DNA from: Halioxenophilus sp964342265
GTDB lineage: Bacteria > Pseudomonadota > Gammaproteobacteria > Pseudomonadales > Cellvibrionaceae
Length of the DNA: 54,308 bases
NCBI GenBank assembly: GCA_964342265.1
Contig: CAYFFE010000006.1
Coordinates: forward strand, 1 to 54,308
Direction: 5' to 3'
The notes under the pieces were generated by a model. It saw only the letters and a program-made list of their open reading frames with translations. It had not been told where the DNA came from and searched no databases. Both the position numbers and the translations under genes were made by a program. Below are positions 43,131-51,761 of this stretch, one piece after another. Each line of letters opens with the position of its first letter. Position 1 is the stretch's first letter.

Positions 43131-44873
43131 TTAATCCTTGGTGACTCGGTTTGCCTCTTCGAGACTGGTAATGCCCATTGCCGCTTTTCTTAACGCTGAA
43201 ACGCGCAGGTTGTTAAAGCCTTCTTTTCGCGCTTGATCAGCAATCTGTATGGCATTACCTCCTTCCATTATAATCCTCGAAATTGTATTTGTGATGCGAA
43301 CAACTTCATATACACCAACCCTGCCTTTATAACCTTTGTTACATGCGTCACAACCCACTGGATGAAACAGAGTAATCTCTTCTCGGGGAATTCCTGTGTT
43401 ATCGAAACCTTCCTCAGCTAAAATTTCATCTGGAATATCATCCGCTGGTTTCTTACAGTTTGAGCATAAGCGCCTGGCTAGGCGCTGCGCAATAATCACA
43501 CTCACTGAGGTGGCCACGTTGAACGCGGGAACGCCCATATTTAATAGTCGGGTCAGGGTTTCGGGCGCGCTGTTGGTATGCAGCGTTGATAATACTAAGT
43601 GGCCAGTTTGTGCGGCCTTAATGGCAATCTCTGCCGTCTCCAGGTCTCGGATCTCACCCACCATAACAATATCAGGGTCTTGGCGAAGGAAAGAGCGCAA
43701 AGCCTCGGCGAAGGTAAGCCCGACTTTGGTGTTCATATTAACCTGGTTAATGCCTTCCAGGTTAATTTCAACCGGGTCCTCGGCGGTGGAGATATTGCGT
43801 TCTTCGGTGTTGAGAATATTCAGCCCTGTATACAAAGAAACTGTCTTACCAGAACCCGTAGGGCCTGTTACCAAAATCATCCCTTGAGGCTGAGCCAGGG
43901 CATCCATGTAAATCTTCTTTTGGTTGTCTTCGTAACCCAAGGCATCAATGCCCAGCTTGGCGCTGCTCGGGTCGAGAATACGTAGGACTATTTTTTCTCC
44001 GAACAAAGTTGGTAGGGAGTTAACCCGGAAGTCGATGGCGCGTGTTTTGGAAATCTTCATTTTAATCCGGCCATCCTGCGGTACCCGTCGCTCGCTGATA
44101 TCCATTTGCGACATCACCTTCAAGCGGGCGGAGATGCGGGTTGCCAATGCAGATGGTGGTTTGGCAACTTCGTTTAGAATACCATCGCGGCGAAAGCGCA
44201 CCCGATAAACTTTTTCGTACGGCTCAAAATGGATATCCGACGCCCCAGATTTAATCGCGTCAAGTAATACTTTGTTTACAAACCTAACAATGGGGGCTTC
44301 GTCAACTTCGTTATCGTCCTCACTATTTTGGCTATCATCATCTACGGCTTGGACGTCTAGGTCTTCAAGACCGTCTTCATCTAACCCTCCCAGCGAGTCG
44401 CCCAGTGTTTCCTCTTCTTCGGTTAGGAAATTTTCTATTGCTTTTTGAAGTTTGTCTGCTTCCACCAATATGGCATCGGTACTGAGCCCAGTATTAAATT
44501 TAATCTCATCGATAGCCTGAACGTTTGTTGGGTCAGAAATTCCAATAAACAGCCTGTTCCCTCTTTTAAACAGGGGGATTGTGTGGTGTTTCTGTATTAA
44601 CTTTGGATCTACCAATTTGCGGGGTATTAGATCACTTCTTAGGGCGTCTAGATCAAACAGAGGGGTGCCAAACTCATCGGCTGAGACTAAGGCAACATGA
44701 TGCGAGGATAGTATTTGAGAGTTGGATAGATACCATGCAAAAGGAATCTTATCGCTTTTAGCGTTTCTTAGGGCTTCTGACGCCTGTTCTTCGCTTAATC
44801 TTCCGTCCTTTACTAAGCGTTTAGCCAAGCCGCTGAGTTGGATGGTTTTATTGGTTGAATCGTCACTCTGCAT
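43131..44873 (-). CDS. pilB: Type IV pilus extension ATPase PilB
   Basis: A 580-residue hexameric motor. The N-terminal MshEN-type domain is followed by an acidic linker of about 30 residues and the ATPase: VTGPTGSGKTVSLYTGL (Walker A), the Asp box around EDPVE, VGEIRDLETAEIA (Walker B) and STLHTNSA (His box). A CSNCKKP...CDACNKGYKG zinc site is near the end. It drives pilus extension. pilC starts 4 bases after it. The protein ends are encoded by more AT-rich DNA than the ATPase core. Confidence 0.97.
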   Translation of the reverse strand: MQSDDSTNKTIQLSGLAKRLVKDGRLSEEQASEALRNAKSDKIPFAWYLSNSQILSSHHVALVSADEFGTPLFDLDALRSDLIPRKLVDPKLIQKHHTIPLFKRGNRLFIGISDPTNVQAIDEIKFNTGLSTDAILVEADKLQKAIENFLTEEEETLGDSLGGLDEDGLEDLDVQAVDDDSQNSEDDNEVDEAPIVRFVNKVLLDAIKSGASDIHFEPYEKVYRVRFRRDGILNEVAKPPSALATRISARLKVMSQMDISERRVPQDGRIKMKISKTRAIDFRVNSLPTLFGEKIVLRILDPSSAKLGIDALGYEDNQKKIYMDALAQPQGMILVTGPTGSGKTVSLYTGLNILNTEERNISTAEDPVEINLEGINQVNMNTKVGLTFAEALRSFLRQDPDIVMVGEIRDLETAEIAIKAAQTGHLVLSTLHTNSAPETLTRLLNMGVPAFNVATSVSVIIAQRLARRLCSNCKKPADDIPDEILAEEGFDNTGIPREEITLFHPVGCDACNKGYKGRVGVYEVVRITNTISRIIMEGGNAIQIADQARKEGFNNLRVSALRKAAMGITSLEEANRVTKD

Positions 44874-45285
44874 GGATCTGCCTAACCCAATTAGGGAACT
44901 CCTTAGTTGGTATTAAGGGTATTATCTTACATTAGTGTATAGGTATGCTCTCAGATACAACTATAAAGTGATATGTTAATTTTTGCACGGTAATACGGTA
45001 GAAGTCTTCAGTTTAATAATAGACGATGTTGCACCAATTGAGGGAAATAAGAAAGATACCATAGGGCTAATCTGTATCGAGGAAAACTAATGAACAGATG
45101 AGTCGCGATTAATCAAAATATCTTTTTAAATGCGTGGTTTGAATACATTTGGCGTCAGAGAGGTTTAGGAGGAATGGGTTTTTTACAAAAAATTGGGGCT
45201 AGCGGTGAATGATAATTTTTAAAACTATTAAATTTAGGTACTTAGGCACAAAACGGAAGTGTAAAACTTTAATACTGCTGGCTAT
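44874..45285. other. AT-rich region between pilB and the second pilin gene
   Basis: I see no gene in this 412-bp stretch and no confident promoter for pilB. Only an A/T-only inverted repeat, AAAAATT/AATTTTT near 45197-45221, stands out, and it is too AT-rich to call a terminator. Confidence 0.5.
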
Positions 45286-45765
45286 TTAATTTAATTTAGG
45301 AAGGTATTTTGCTTCTACTGGATCGGGGCCGCCAGGCGTAGCCGTGAATCTGGTTAGGCCGGCATCTAAGACTTCAGACGTAATCGTAAAGGTTTTGCCT
45401 CGAATTTCGGTGGGAATGTCCACTGTGTTGGAATAGGTAACTAGCATTCCGCCATCGTTTATAATCTCTATGGATTCGACGATACCCAAACCGTGATCTA
45501 AAGGTGCTAACGACACTCCAGAAAAATTATTGAGCTCAGCAGGTGTAGCTGGAAGGCGGTTAAATCGCGCTGTATATTCACCTATTTCTAATTGTACATT
45601 TCTAATCGGTGCTAGTGAGTCATTCACATGACTACGGATAATATATCCTCTGTAAGAAGGAATAGCTATCGAAGCTAAAACTCCAATGATTGCTATAACA
45701 ATCATCAGTTCTATTAAAGTAAAACCACTATTGCTACTTATTTGTATTTTTTTTAAGTTAGCCAT
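45286..45765 (-). CDS. Type IV major-pilin-like protein, cysteine-free paralog
   Basis: A 159-residue type IV pilin. The ATG at 45765 follows AGGTGA by 5 bases and gives a 15-residue leader ending in Gly before FTLIELMIVIAIIGVLASIAIP, with Glu5 conserved, so it is a PilD substrate. The body aligns with the neighbouring pilin (ARFNRLPATPAELNNFSGVSL against ARFAQLPPTCADLTNFSGFSC) but has no cysteine, so it lacks the disulfide. It is probably a tandem duplicate with a changed role, such as minor or alternative subunit. Confidence 0.9.
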   Translation of the reverse strand: MANLKKIQISSNSGFTLIELMIVIAIIGVLASIAIPSYRGYIIRSHVNDSLAPIRNVQLEIGEYTARFNRLPATPAELNNFSGVSLAPLDHGLGIVESIEIINDGGMLVTYSNTVDIPTEIRGKTFTITSEVLDAGLTRFTATPGGPDPVEAKYLPKLN

Positions 45766-45824
45766 GGGTTTCACCTAACAGAGTCGTTAATTTATCTGGA
45801 TTTGGCTATTTTACTTATTAAGGA

Positions 45825-45858
45825 GGGTAGAGCCAGAGTTAGTCAACTGGCTCTACCC
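45825..45858 (-). terminator. Hairpin terminator between the two pilin genes
   Basis: GGGTAGAGCCAG (45825-45836) and CTGGCTCTACCC (45847-45858) are perfect 12-bp arms with a 10-base loop, 28 bases past the stop of the first pilin. The trailing tract on the minus strand is TCCTTAAT, so termination may be partial, limiting expression of the second pilin relative to the first. Confidence 0.7.
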
Positions 45859-45886
45859 AGTCATGCATTAAGCAGTGCTTGTAAAG

Positions 45887-46348
45887 TTACTGTCGTGGAA
45901 CGTATTTGGTGTCCATGGTGTCAGCATTCGCTGCCCAAACTACGGCGCCATTTACAGGGTTAAGGGCGGGATTAAGTGTGTAAGTTTCATCAGCAATGTC
46001 TGCGGCTACACCATTAGCTACTGAGTCCAAAGTAACAGTGATTACTGCATTACCATCGTCCGATACTGCAACAGAAGCTACATCACCTAAAGCGTGATCG
46101 GTTGCTGTACAAGAGAAACCTGAAAAGTTGGTCAAATCGGCGCAAGTTGGAGGTAATTGAGCAAAGCGTGCGGCGTACTCGGCAATTTCTAATTGAGCAG
46201 GTCGAGCTGCACCCAGTGTGTTAGTTACATCGGTACGCAATACATAGGTTTGGTACTGAGGAATCGCAACAGCAGCCAAAATACCAATAATGGCGATTAC
46301 GATCATTAATTCGATTAAGGTAAAACCTTGTTGAGCTTGCTTCTTCAT
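45887..46348 (-). CDS. pilA: Type IV major pilin PilA
   Basis: A 153-residue pilin with the short leader MKKQAQQG, then FTLIELMIVIAIIGILAAVAIPQYQTYV (Glu5 present). GGAG lies 7 bases before the ATG at 46348; the longer upstream frame is rejected. Two cysteines sit in the middle (PTCADLTNFSGFSC), an unusual place for the pilin disulfide, which is normally near the C-terminus. It is first of the tandem pilin pair and probably the main subunit, with a sigma54-like promoter upstream. Confidence 0.93.
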   Translation of the reverse strand: MKKQAQQGFTLIELMIVIAIIGILAAVAIPQYQTYVLRTDVTNTLGAARPAQLEIAEYAARFAQLPPTCADLTNFSGFSCTATDHALGDVASVAVSDDGNAVITVTLDSVANGVAADIADETYTLNPALNPVNGAVVWAANADTMDTKYVPRQ

Positions 46349-46427
46349 AAAAGTCTCCGTTGTCAAACTGGATAAATAGAGTAGAGGTGCAACACAGTAA
46401 AAATTCAAATGGACTTCAAACCAGTGT

Positions 46428-46474
46428 AGCCGACATTTGTGTGTCGGCTGCTTTAAGCTGTTTTGATCCGACAC
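46428..46474 (-). promoter_or_regulatory. Mutually exclusive hairpins in the pilA leader
   Basis: On the plus strand AGCCGACA (46428-46435) pairs with TGTCGGCT (46442-46449), loop of six bases. The same middle strand, GTGTCGG (46441-46447), also pairs with CCGACAC (46468-46474). The two stems cannot form together, the layout of an RNA switch or attenuator. It lies about 80-125 bases before the pilA start. Confidence 0.5.
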
Positions 46475-46483
46475 TTTAATTTA

Positions 46484-46499
46484 ATCAAAGGTTGTGCCA
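46484..46499 (-). promoter_or_regulatory. Sigma54-like promoter for pilA
   Basis: Read on the minus strand the segment is TGGCAC-N5-TTGAT, matching the -24 element fully and the -12 element except for GA in place of GC. Pilin genes in relatives are transcribed by RpoN with PilR; no pilS or pilR lies in the window. Confidence 0.45.
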
Positions 46500-46897
46500 T
46501 GTTTGCTGGCTTGGTTTTTATTATTAAATCTATTTAAAAACAATGAGTTAGGGGTTTTGAACGCAAATTTTTATTCGTTTTGTTTTTTATTGCAGATTTA
46601 AATGTCAATTGGTAGAGACAATATTGGATAAACAGTGACAATTATTGTCATATCCTGGCTGTATTCAGGCCTTTTATTAATAGCCTTTAATATTAGTTCG
46701 ATGTGTGGCTTGGAGCTCAGCTTGAGTTAAGGTACTAGCTTGTCGGCGGGAGATTTATGTTAATGGCACTTTATAGTCGTGTTATTTGCTGTACAAACCA
46801 ATAGTGTATGGAACGTTATAAATAAGAAGTTGGCCGAATAGCGCGCGATAAAAGAAAATTACTGATAAAAAGATAAAAAATATGATGAATTGCTCAA

Positions 46898-47755
46898 CTA
46901 CCAAACAATCCGCATAGACAAATCCACCGCTTTACAATCCTTAGTCAACCCACCAATCGAAATATAATCCACGCCCGTCTCGGCAATTGGCCTTAAAGTA
47001 GTCTCATTAATACCGCCGGAGGCCTCCAGCTTGGCTTGGCCTTGGTATTTTTCTTTGTTGAGCGCCACTGCAGTTCGCATATCGTCCAAACTAAAGTTAT
47101 CCAGCATGATGATATCGGCTTTGGCCGCTAGGGCTTGCTCCAGCTCGGCGAGGTTTTCGACTTCTATTTCCACCGGTTTGCCCGGGGCTTGAGTTTTGGC
47201 GGTGGTGATGGCTTGTTCGATGCCGCCGCAGGCGCTGATGTGGTTTTCTTTGATGAGAAAGGCGTCAAACAGGCCGATGCGATGGTTGTAGCAGCCGCCG
47301 CAAGTGACGGCGTATTTTTGCGCGGTGCGCAGGCCTGGGATGGTTTTGCGGGTGTCGAGTATTTTTACGTCAGTGCCTTTGACCAACTCGGCGTAAAACG
47401 CCGCTTTGCTAGCGGTAGCCGAGAGCAGTTGCACAAAGTTGAGGGCAACTCGCTCACCGGTGAGCAGGCTGCGGGCGCTGCCGGCCAGTTCAAACAGGGT
47501 GTCGTTGGCGTTAAAGCGGTCGCCGTCTTTGCCGTGCCAAGTAATTTGCACGCTGGGGTCCAGTTGCTTGAATACGGCTTCCACCCAGGGCTGGCCGCAC
47601 AATACGCAATCGTCGCGGGTAATAATGCGGGCTTTGGCTTCGGTGTCGGCGGGTATTAATCCGGCGGTGATGTCGCCATCGCCAATGTCTTCGGCCAAAG
47701 CGATGCGCACGGCTTGCTCGATGTCTTGCTGCAGTGTTGTTGGTTCGATGTTCAT
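46898..47755 (-). CDS. nadC: Nicotinate-nucleotide pyrophosphorylase (carboxylating)
   Basis: A 285-residue quinolinate phosphoribosyltransferase of NAD synthesis. AEDIGDGDITAGLIP, LNFVQLLSATASKAAFY, DTRKTIPGLRTAQKYAV, CGGCYNHRIGLFDAFLIKENH and EVENLAELEQAL are all diagnostic. It begins only 2 bases after metG, so the two are likely one transcript. nadC next to pilA is seen in Pseudomonas. Confidence 0.96.
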   Translation of the reverse strand: MNIEPTTLQQDIEQAVRIALAEDIGDGDITAGLIPADTEAKARIITRDDCVLCGQPWVEAVFKQLDPSVQITWHGKDGDRFNANDTLFELAGSARSLLTGERVALNFVQLLSATASKAAFYAELVKGTDVKILDTRKTIPGLRTAQKYAVTCGGCYNHRIGLFDAFLIKENHISACGGIEQAITTAKTQAPGKPVEIEVENLAELEQALAAKADIIMLDNFSLDDMRTAVALNKEKYQGQAKLEASGGINETTLRPIAETGVDYISIGGLTKDCKAVDLSMRIVW

Positions 47756-47757
47756 GC

Positions 47758-49788
47758 TTACATCACTCGCTGGCCGGGTTTAGCGCCCGAGTGAGGCTCC
47801 AGCAGATAGATTTCTTCGCCGCCGGGGCCCGCCGCCAATACCATGCCTTCCGAGAGGCCAAACTTCATTTTACGCGGTGCCAAGTTGGCTACCATGACGG
47901 TAAGTTTGCCTTGTAAATCTTCCGGTTGGTAAGCGCTTTTAATGCCCGAGAACACATTGCGGGTTTGGCCATCGCCAATATCCAGTGTGAGCTGCAACAG
48001 CTTGTTGGCTTTGGGTACGTGTTCGGCTTTTACGATTAGTGCTATGCGCAAATCCACTTTGGCGAAGTCGTCGAACTGAATTGTCTCGGCGATGGCCTCG
48101 TAATCGTCGGCAACTGGTGCGGTTTGCGCAGATTGATTCGCTGCCTCAACTTCTGCCTGATTGGCTGCTTGCAGGGCTGCGATTTGCTTGTCTTCGATGC
48201 GTGTTAGCAGCGCTTTAAACGGATTGATGGCCGCTCCACCGATAAATTTAAGATCGGTTTGCCAGGTTAATTCCGCGCCCAGGAAGGATTCTGCCCGCTC
48301 CGCTAAGCCGGGCACCACGGGTTTAAGGAAGGTCATTAACGCGCGGAACATATTGATGCCGAGCGTGCAAATCTCCAGCACCTCTTGGGCTTTGCCGTCT
48401 TCTTTGGCGAGTTTCCAGGGTTCTTTGGCGTTTATGTATTCGTTGGCCGCATCGGCCAGCGCCATGATTTCGCGCAGAGTTTTAGCGTATTCGCGCTGCT
48501 CGTAACCTTCGATGATGCTGGTTTGGGCGTCGATAAATTGCTGCCACAGTGTTTGATCGGCGATTTCTGTGGCGAGAGTGCCGCCCGATTTTTGAATAAA
48601 CTTGGCGGTGCGGCTGGCAATGTTAACCAGTTTGCCCACCAAATCGGAATTCACTTTTTGAACGAAATCTTCAAAGTTTAAATCGATGTCGTCCACGCGA
48701 CTGGTGAGCTTACTGGCAAAGTAGTAGCGCAAATAGTCGGCATCTAGGTTTTCTAAGTAGCTGGCCGCGTTTATAAAGGTGCCGCGCGATTTGGACATCT
48801 TTTGGCCGTTAACCGTTACAAAGCCGTGCACGTTCACAGCCGTTGGCGTGCGAAATCCCGCCGAGGTGAGCATGGATGGCCAAAACAGCGCGTGGAAGTT
48901 AACAATGTCTTTGCCAATAAAATGGTACAGCTCGGCGGTGGATTCTGGCCCCCAAAAATCGTCGAAGTTTAAGTCGTCGCGTTGGTCGCACAGGTTTTTA
49001 AAGCTGGCCATGTAGCCCACCGGCGCATCCAACCACACGTAAAAATACTTGCCGGGCTCGCCGGGAATTTCAAAGCCAAAGTAGGGTGCATCGCGGGAGA
49101 TGTCCCATTCTTGCAGGCCGGTATCCAGCCACTCGGCGAGCTTGTTGGCCACTTCGTCTTGCAAATGGCCCGCGCGCGTCCAGGTTTTTAGAAAGTTTTC
49201 AAACTCAGGCAGCTTAAAAAAGAAGTGCTCGGATTCCTTTTTAATCGGTGTTGCGCCACTGATGGTGGATTTGGGATTAACCAAGTCGGCCGGGCTGTAG
49301 GTGGCGCCGCATTTTTCGCAGTTGTCGCCATATTGGTCGTCCGCGCCGCATTTGGGGCAGGTGCCTTTAATGTAGCGATCGGCTAGAAACAGGTTTTTTT
49401 CGGGGTCGAAGGCCTGTTCGATGGTGCGCGAAGCGATGTGGCCGTTGGCTTTTAGCCGCTCGTAAATCAGGTTGGATAACTCTTGGTTCTCGGGCGAGTG
49501 AGTGCTGTGGTAGTTATCAAACTCGATATTAAAACCGCGATAATCCGCCAGATGCGAGGCCTTAACCTGATCAATCTGCTGCTCGGGGGTTAAACCCAAT
49601 TGTTCTGCTTTAAGCATAATGGCCGTGCCGTGAGCGTCATCGGCGCACACATAAATGCATTGATGACCGCGCATTTTTTGGAATCGCACCCAAATATCAG
49701 TTTGAATGGCTTCCACCAAATGGCCGAGATGCAAAGGGCCGTTGGCGTAGGGCAGGGCACTGGTAACAAGAATGTGGCGTTTGGACAT
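47758..49788 (-). CDS. metG: Methionyl-tRNA synthetase
   Basis: A 676-residue class I synthetase. The start MSKRHILVTSALPYANGPLH at 49788 has GGGAG before it; the longer frame upstream is rejected. HLGH is the first signature, KMSKS the second, and CPKC...CEKC the zinc knuckle of the connective domain. The C-terminal 100 residues (VDLRIALIVKAEHVPKA onward) are the tRNA-binding EMAP-like dimerisation domain. It diverges from apbC, its usual neighbour. Confidence 0.97.
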   Translation of the reverse strand: MSKRHILVTSALPYANGPLHLGHLVEAIQTDIWVRFQKMRGHQCIYVCADDAHGTAIMLKAEQLGLTPEQQIDQVKASHLADYRGFNIEFDNYHSTHSPENQELSNLIYERLKANGHIASRTIEQAFDPEKNLFLADRYIKGTCPKCGADDQYGDNCEKCGATYSPADLVNPKSTISGATPIKKESEHFFFKLPEFENFLKTWTRAGHLQDEVANKLAEWLDTGLQEWDISRDAPYFGFEIPGEPGKYFYVWLDAPVGYMASFKNLCDQRDDLNFDDFWGPESTAELYHFIGKDIVNFHALFWPSMLTSAGFRTPTAVNVHGFVTVNGQKMSKSRGTFINAASYLENLDADYLRYYFASKLTSRVDDIDLNFEDFVQKVNSDLVGKLVNIASRTAKFIQKSGGTLATEIADQTLWQQFIDAQTSIIEGYEQREYAKTLREIMALADAANEYINAKEPWKLAKEDGKAQEVLEICTLGINMFRALMTFLKPVVPGLAERAESFLGAELTWQTDLKFIGGAAINPFKALLTRIEDKQIAALQAANQAEVEAANQSAQTAPVADDYEAIAETIQFDDFAKVDLRIALIVKAEHVPKANKLLQLTLDIGDGQTRNVFSGIKSAYQPEDLQGKLTVMVANLAPRKMKFGLSEGMVLAAGPGGEEIYLLEPHSGAKPGQRVM

Positions 49789-49835
49789 GGGGCTCCCAAC
49801 AATTACCGCTAAAGACAGGATCGTTAAGGGCGGGG

Positions 49836-49844
49836 AATATACCA
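49836..49844 (-). promoter_or_regulatory. Extended -10 promoter for metG
   Basis: On the minus strand TGGTATATT matches the extended -10 pattern (TGnTATAAT, one mismatch), about 48 bases before the metG start. No good -35 is seen at the right distance. Confidence 0.35.
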
Positions 49845-49945
49845 CAAGGGGGCATCGGTTATGCAGTATAATCAGAGATTAAACCACTCACAGACCAGGG
49901 TATTGTTTGGTATTAAAACCAAGCCAACTCTAAGGGAGACACCGT

Positions 49946-51028
49946 ATGCGGCCAGATATCGCCACCATCGAGAGCATTGTTGCTGAATCCATTGAGCCCA
50001 CCACGGGCATGCCGCTGGGCCAGCTCGAAACCGCCATCAGTGTGGCCGTGGACGACGCCGGCAAAGTGGATATCGATCTGTGCTTGGGCTTTGCTTGTGA
50101 GGGTATTCACGAGGTTTTGGCCGAGGGCATTTGGCAATCGTTATCGCGTGTGGATGGCGTGGAAGACGTCAATCTAGAGATTACCACCGATATCCCCCAC
50201 GGCCCTAAAACGGCCGATTTACCCAACCTGGCTAACGTTAAGCACGTAATTGCCGTGGCTTCGGGCAAAGGCGGTGTGGGTAAATCCACCACCACCGTTA
50301 ACTTGGCCTTGGCGCTGGCCGCCGAAGGCGCGTTGGTGGGCATACTAGACGCCGATATTTACGGCCCCAGTCAGCCCCATTTGCTGGGTGTGGGCGATCA
50401 GCGCCCGCAAACCGAAGGCCAAAGCTTTATACCCGTTGAAGCGTTTGGCATTAAAACCATGTCGATGGGGTATTTAGTCACCGAAAAAACCCCCATGGTA
50501 TGGCGCGGACCCATGGCCGCCGGTGCCCTGCAACAGATGCTGGGCCAAACCCAGTGGGGCGAATTGGAATATTTGCTGGTGGATATGCCACCGGGCACGG
50601 GCGATATTCAGCTTACGCTGGCGCAAAAAGTGCCGTTAAGCGGCTCGGTGATTGTTACCACGCCGCAAGATTTAGCTCTGCTCGATGCCCGCAAAGGTAT
50701 TGAGATGTTCGAGAAAGTTAACGTGCCGGTGTTGGGTATTGTAGAGAATATGTCCACCCACATTTGCTCCAGCTGCGGCCACGAGGAACACATCTTTGGT
50801 GCCGGTGGCGGTGAGCGTGTGGCCCAGGATTATCACACCCAGGTATTGGGCAGCTTGCCGCTGGCCATGGCTGTGCGCGAGGGCAGCGATGCGGGCAAGC
50901 CGCTGCTTATCGACGACCCTAACTCCGAGATCAGCGAACGCTATCGACAAATGGCTCGCAAGCTCGGTGCCCAATTGTGGCAGAGCAGCAAAGTCACAGC
51001 CCCCACCATCGAAATCAGCGATGACTAG
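49946..51028 (+). CDS. apbC: Mrp/ApbC family Fe-S cluster carrier ATPase
   Basis: A 360-residue P-loop NTPase that carries Fe-S clusters to target proteins. An N-terminal MIP18/DUF59-like domain (1-90) precedes VASGKGGVGKSTTTVNLA (deviant Walker A), DADIYGPSQP and DMPPGTGDIQLT, and the CSSCGHEEHIF pair of cysteines holds the cluster at the dimer interface. AAGGGA is the ribosome site. It diverges from metG and precedes dcd. Confidence 0.95.
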   Translation: MRPDIATIESIVAESIEPTTGMPLGQLETAISVAVDDAGKVDIDLCLGFACEGIHEVLAEGIWQSLSRVDGVEDVNLEITTDIPHGPKTADLPNLANVKHVIAVASGKGGVGKSTTTVNLALALAAEGALVGILDADIYGPSQPHLLGVGDQRPQTEGQSFIPVEAFGIKTMSMGYLVTEKTPMVWRGPMAAGALQQMLGQTQWGELEYLLVDMPPGTGDIQLTLAQKVPLSGSVIVTTPQDLALLDARKGIEMFEKVNVPVLGIVENMSTHICSSCGHEEHIFGAGGGERVAQDYHTQVLGSLPLAMAVREGSDAGKPLLIDDPNSEISERYRQMARKLGAQLWQSSKVTAPTIEISDD

Positions 51029-51108
51029 TCGCTCGAAAACACCGCCTTGGTCTATTGGGTCTCGGCGGTTATTATGGCGCGCCCAAGATACACAAAACGA
51101 GAAAACTT

Positions 51109-51678
51109 ATGAGTATTAAGTCCGACAAGTGGATGTGCCGCATGGCTCAAGAAACCGGCATGATCGAGCCATTTGAACCGGGCCAAGTGCGCGAGAGCAC
51201 CGACGGCCGCCGGTTGATCTCCTACGGCACCTCCAGTTACGGCTACGATGTGCGTTGCTCCAGCGAATTTAAAATCTTTACTAACGTGCACTCGGCCATT
51301 GTCGATCCCAAAAACTTCGATGAAAACAGCTTTGTTAACGTAACTGGCGAAGTGTGCGTGATTCCGCCCAACTCGTTTGCCCTGGCGCGCACAGTGGAGT
51401 ACTTTCGCATTCCGCGCAACGTGCTTACGGTGTGTTTGGGCAAATCCACCTACGCGCGTTGCGGTATTATCGTTAACGTAACGCCGTTGGAGCCCGAGTG
51501 GGAAGGCCATGTGACTTTAGAGTTCTCCAACACCACCCCATTGCCTGCCAAAATCTACGCCAACGAAGGTGTGGCGCAAATGCTGTTTTTTGAATCCGAC
51601 GAAGTTTGCGCAACATCCTACAAAGATCGCCAAGGTAAATACCAAGGGCAAACCGGCGTTACCTTACCAAAAACCTAG
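51109..51678 (+). CDS. dcd: dCTP deaminase
   Basis: A 189-residue trimeric deaminase giving dUTP for thymidylate synthesis. The start is MSIKSDKWM at 51109, not the upstream frame. SSYGYDVRCSSEFKIF, CLGKSTYARCGIIVNVTPLEPEWEGHVTLE and SNTTPLPAKIYANEGVAQMLFF are diagnostic, with the catalytic Glu in EPEWEG. The stop codon is inside the first unit of a 15-bp tandem repeat. Confidence 0.96.
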   Translation: MSIKSDKWMCRMAQETGMIEPFEPGQVRESTDGRRLISYGTSSYGYDVRCSSEFKIFTNVHSAIVDPKNFDENSFVNVTGEVCVIPPNSFALARTVEYFRIPRNVLTVCLGKSTYARCGIIVNVTPLEPEWEGHVTLEFSNTTPLPAKIYANEGVAQMLFFESDEVCATSYKDRQGKYQGQTGVTLPKT

Positions 51679-51740
51679 AGGCCAAAAACCTAGAGGCCAA
51701 AAACCTAAAGGCCAAAAACCTAAAAGCCAAAAACTAAACC
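51669..51740 (+). repeat. 15-bp tandem repeat at the dcd 3' end
   Basis: Units AAAAACCTAGAGGCC start at 51669 and 51684, and AAAAACCTAAAGGCC / AAAAACCTAAAAGCC at 51699 and 51714, then a partial unit. Because 15 is a multiple of three, every unit repeats a stop codon in the dcd frame (TAG, TAG, TAA, TAA). Confidence 0.85.
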
Positions 51741-51761
51741 AAAACTTAAAAAGCAGCCACC

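Larger units (their letters stand above)
46349..46897. other. pilA-nadC intergenic region with leader hairpins and palindrome
   Basis: This 549-bp AT-rich interval contains the pilA leader (two competing hairpins at 46428-46474), a sigma54-like promoter at 46484-46499, and further upstream the near-perfect 15-bp palindrome TGACAATTATTGTCA (46636-46650) with related ACAAT/ATTG elements just before it, which may be a regulator site. A 15-codon frame at about 46757 with a good ribosome site is too short to call. Confidence 0.5.

Noticed and set aside
46757..46804. 15-codon mini-gene with GGGAGA ribosome site
   Set aside because: Too short and without conservation evidence; could be chance in AT-rich DNA.
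49861..49885. Further copy of the interspersed palindrome before apbC
   Set aside because: TAATCAGAGATTA shares only the ATCAGAG core; the rest does not match the family arms.
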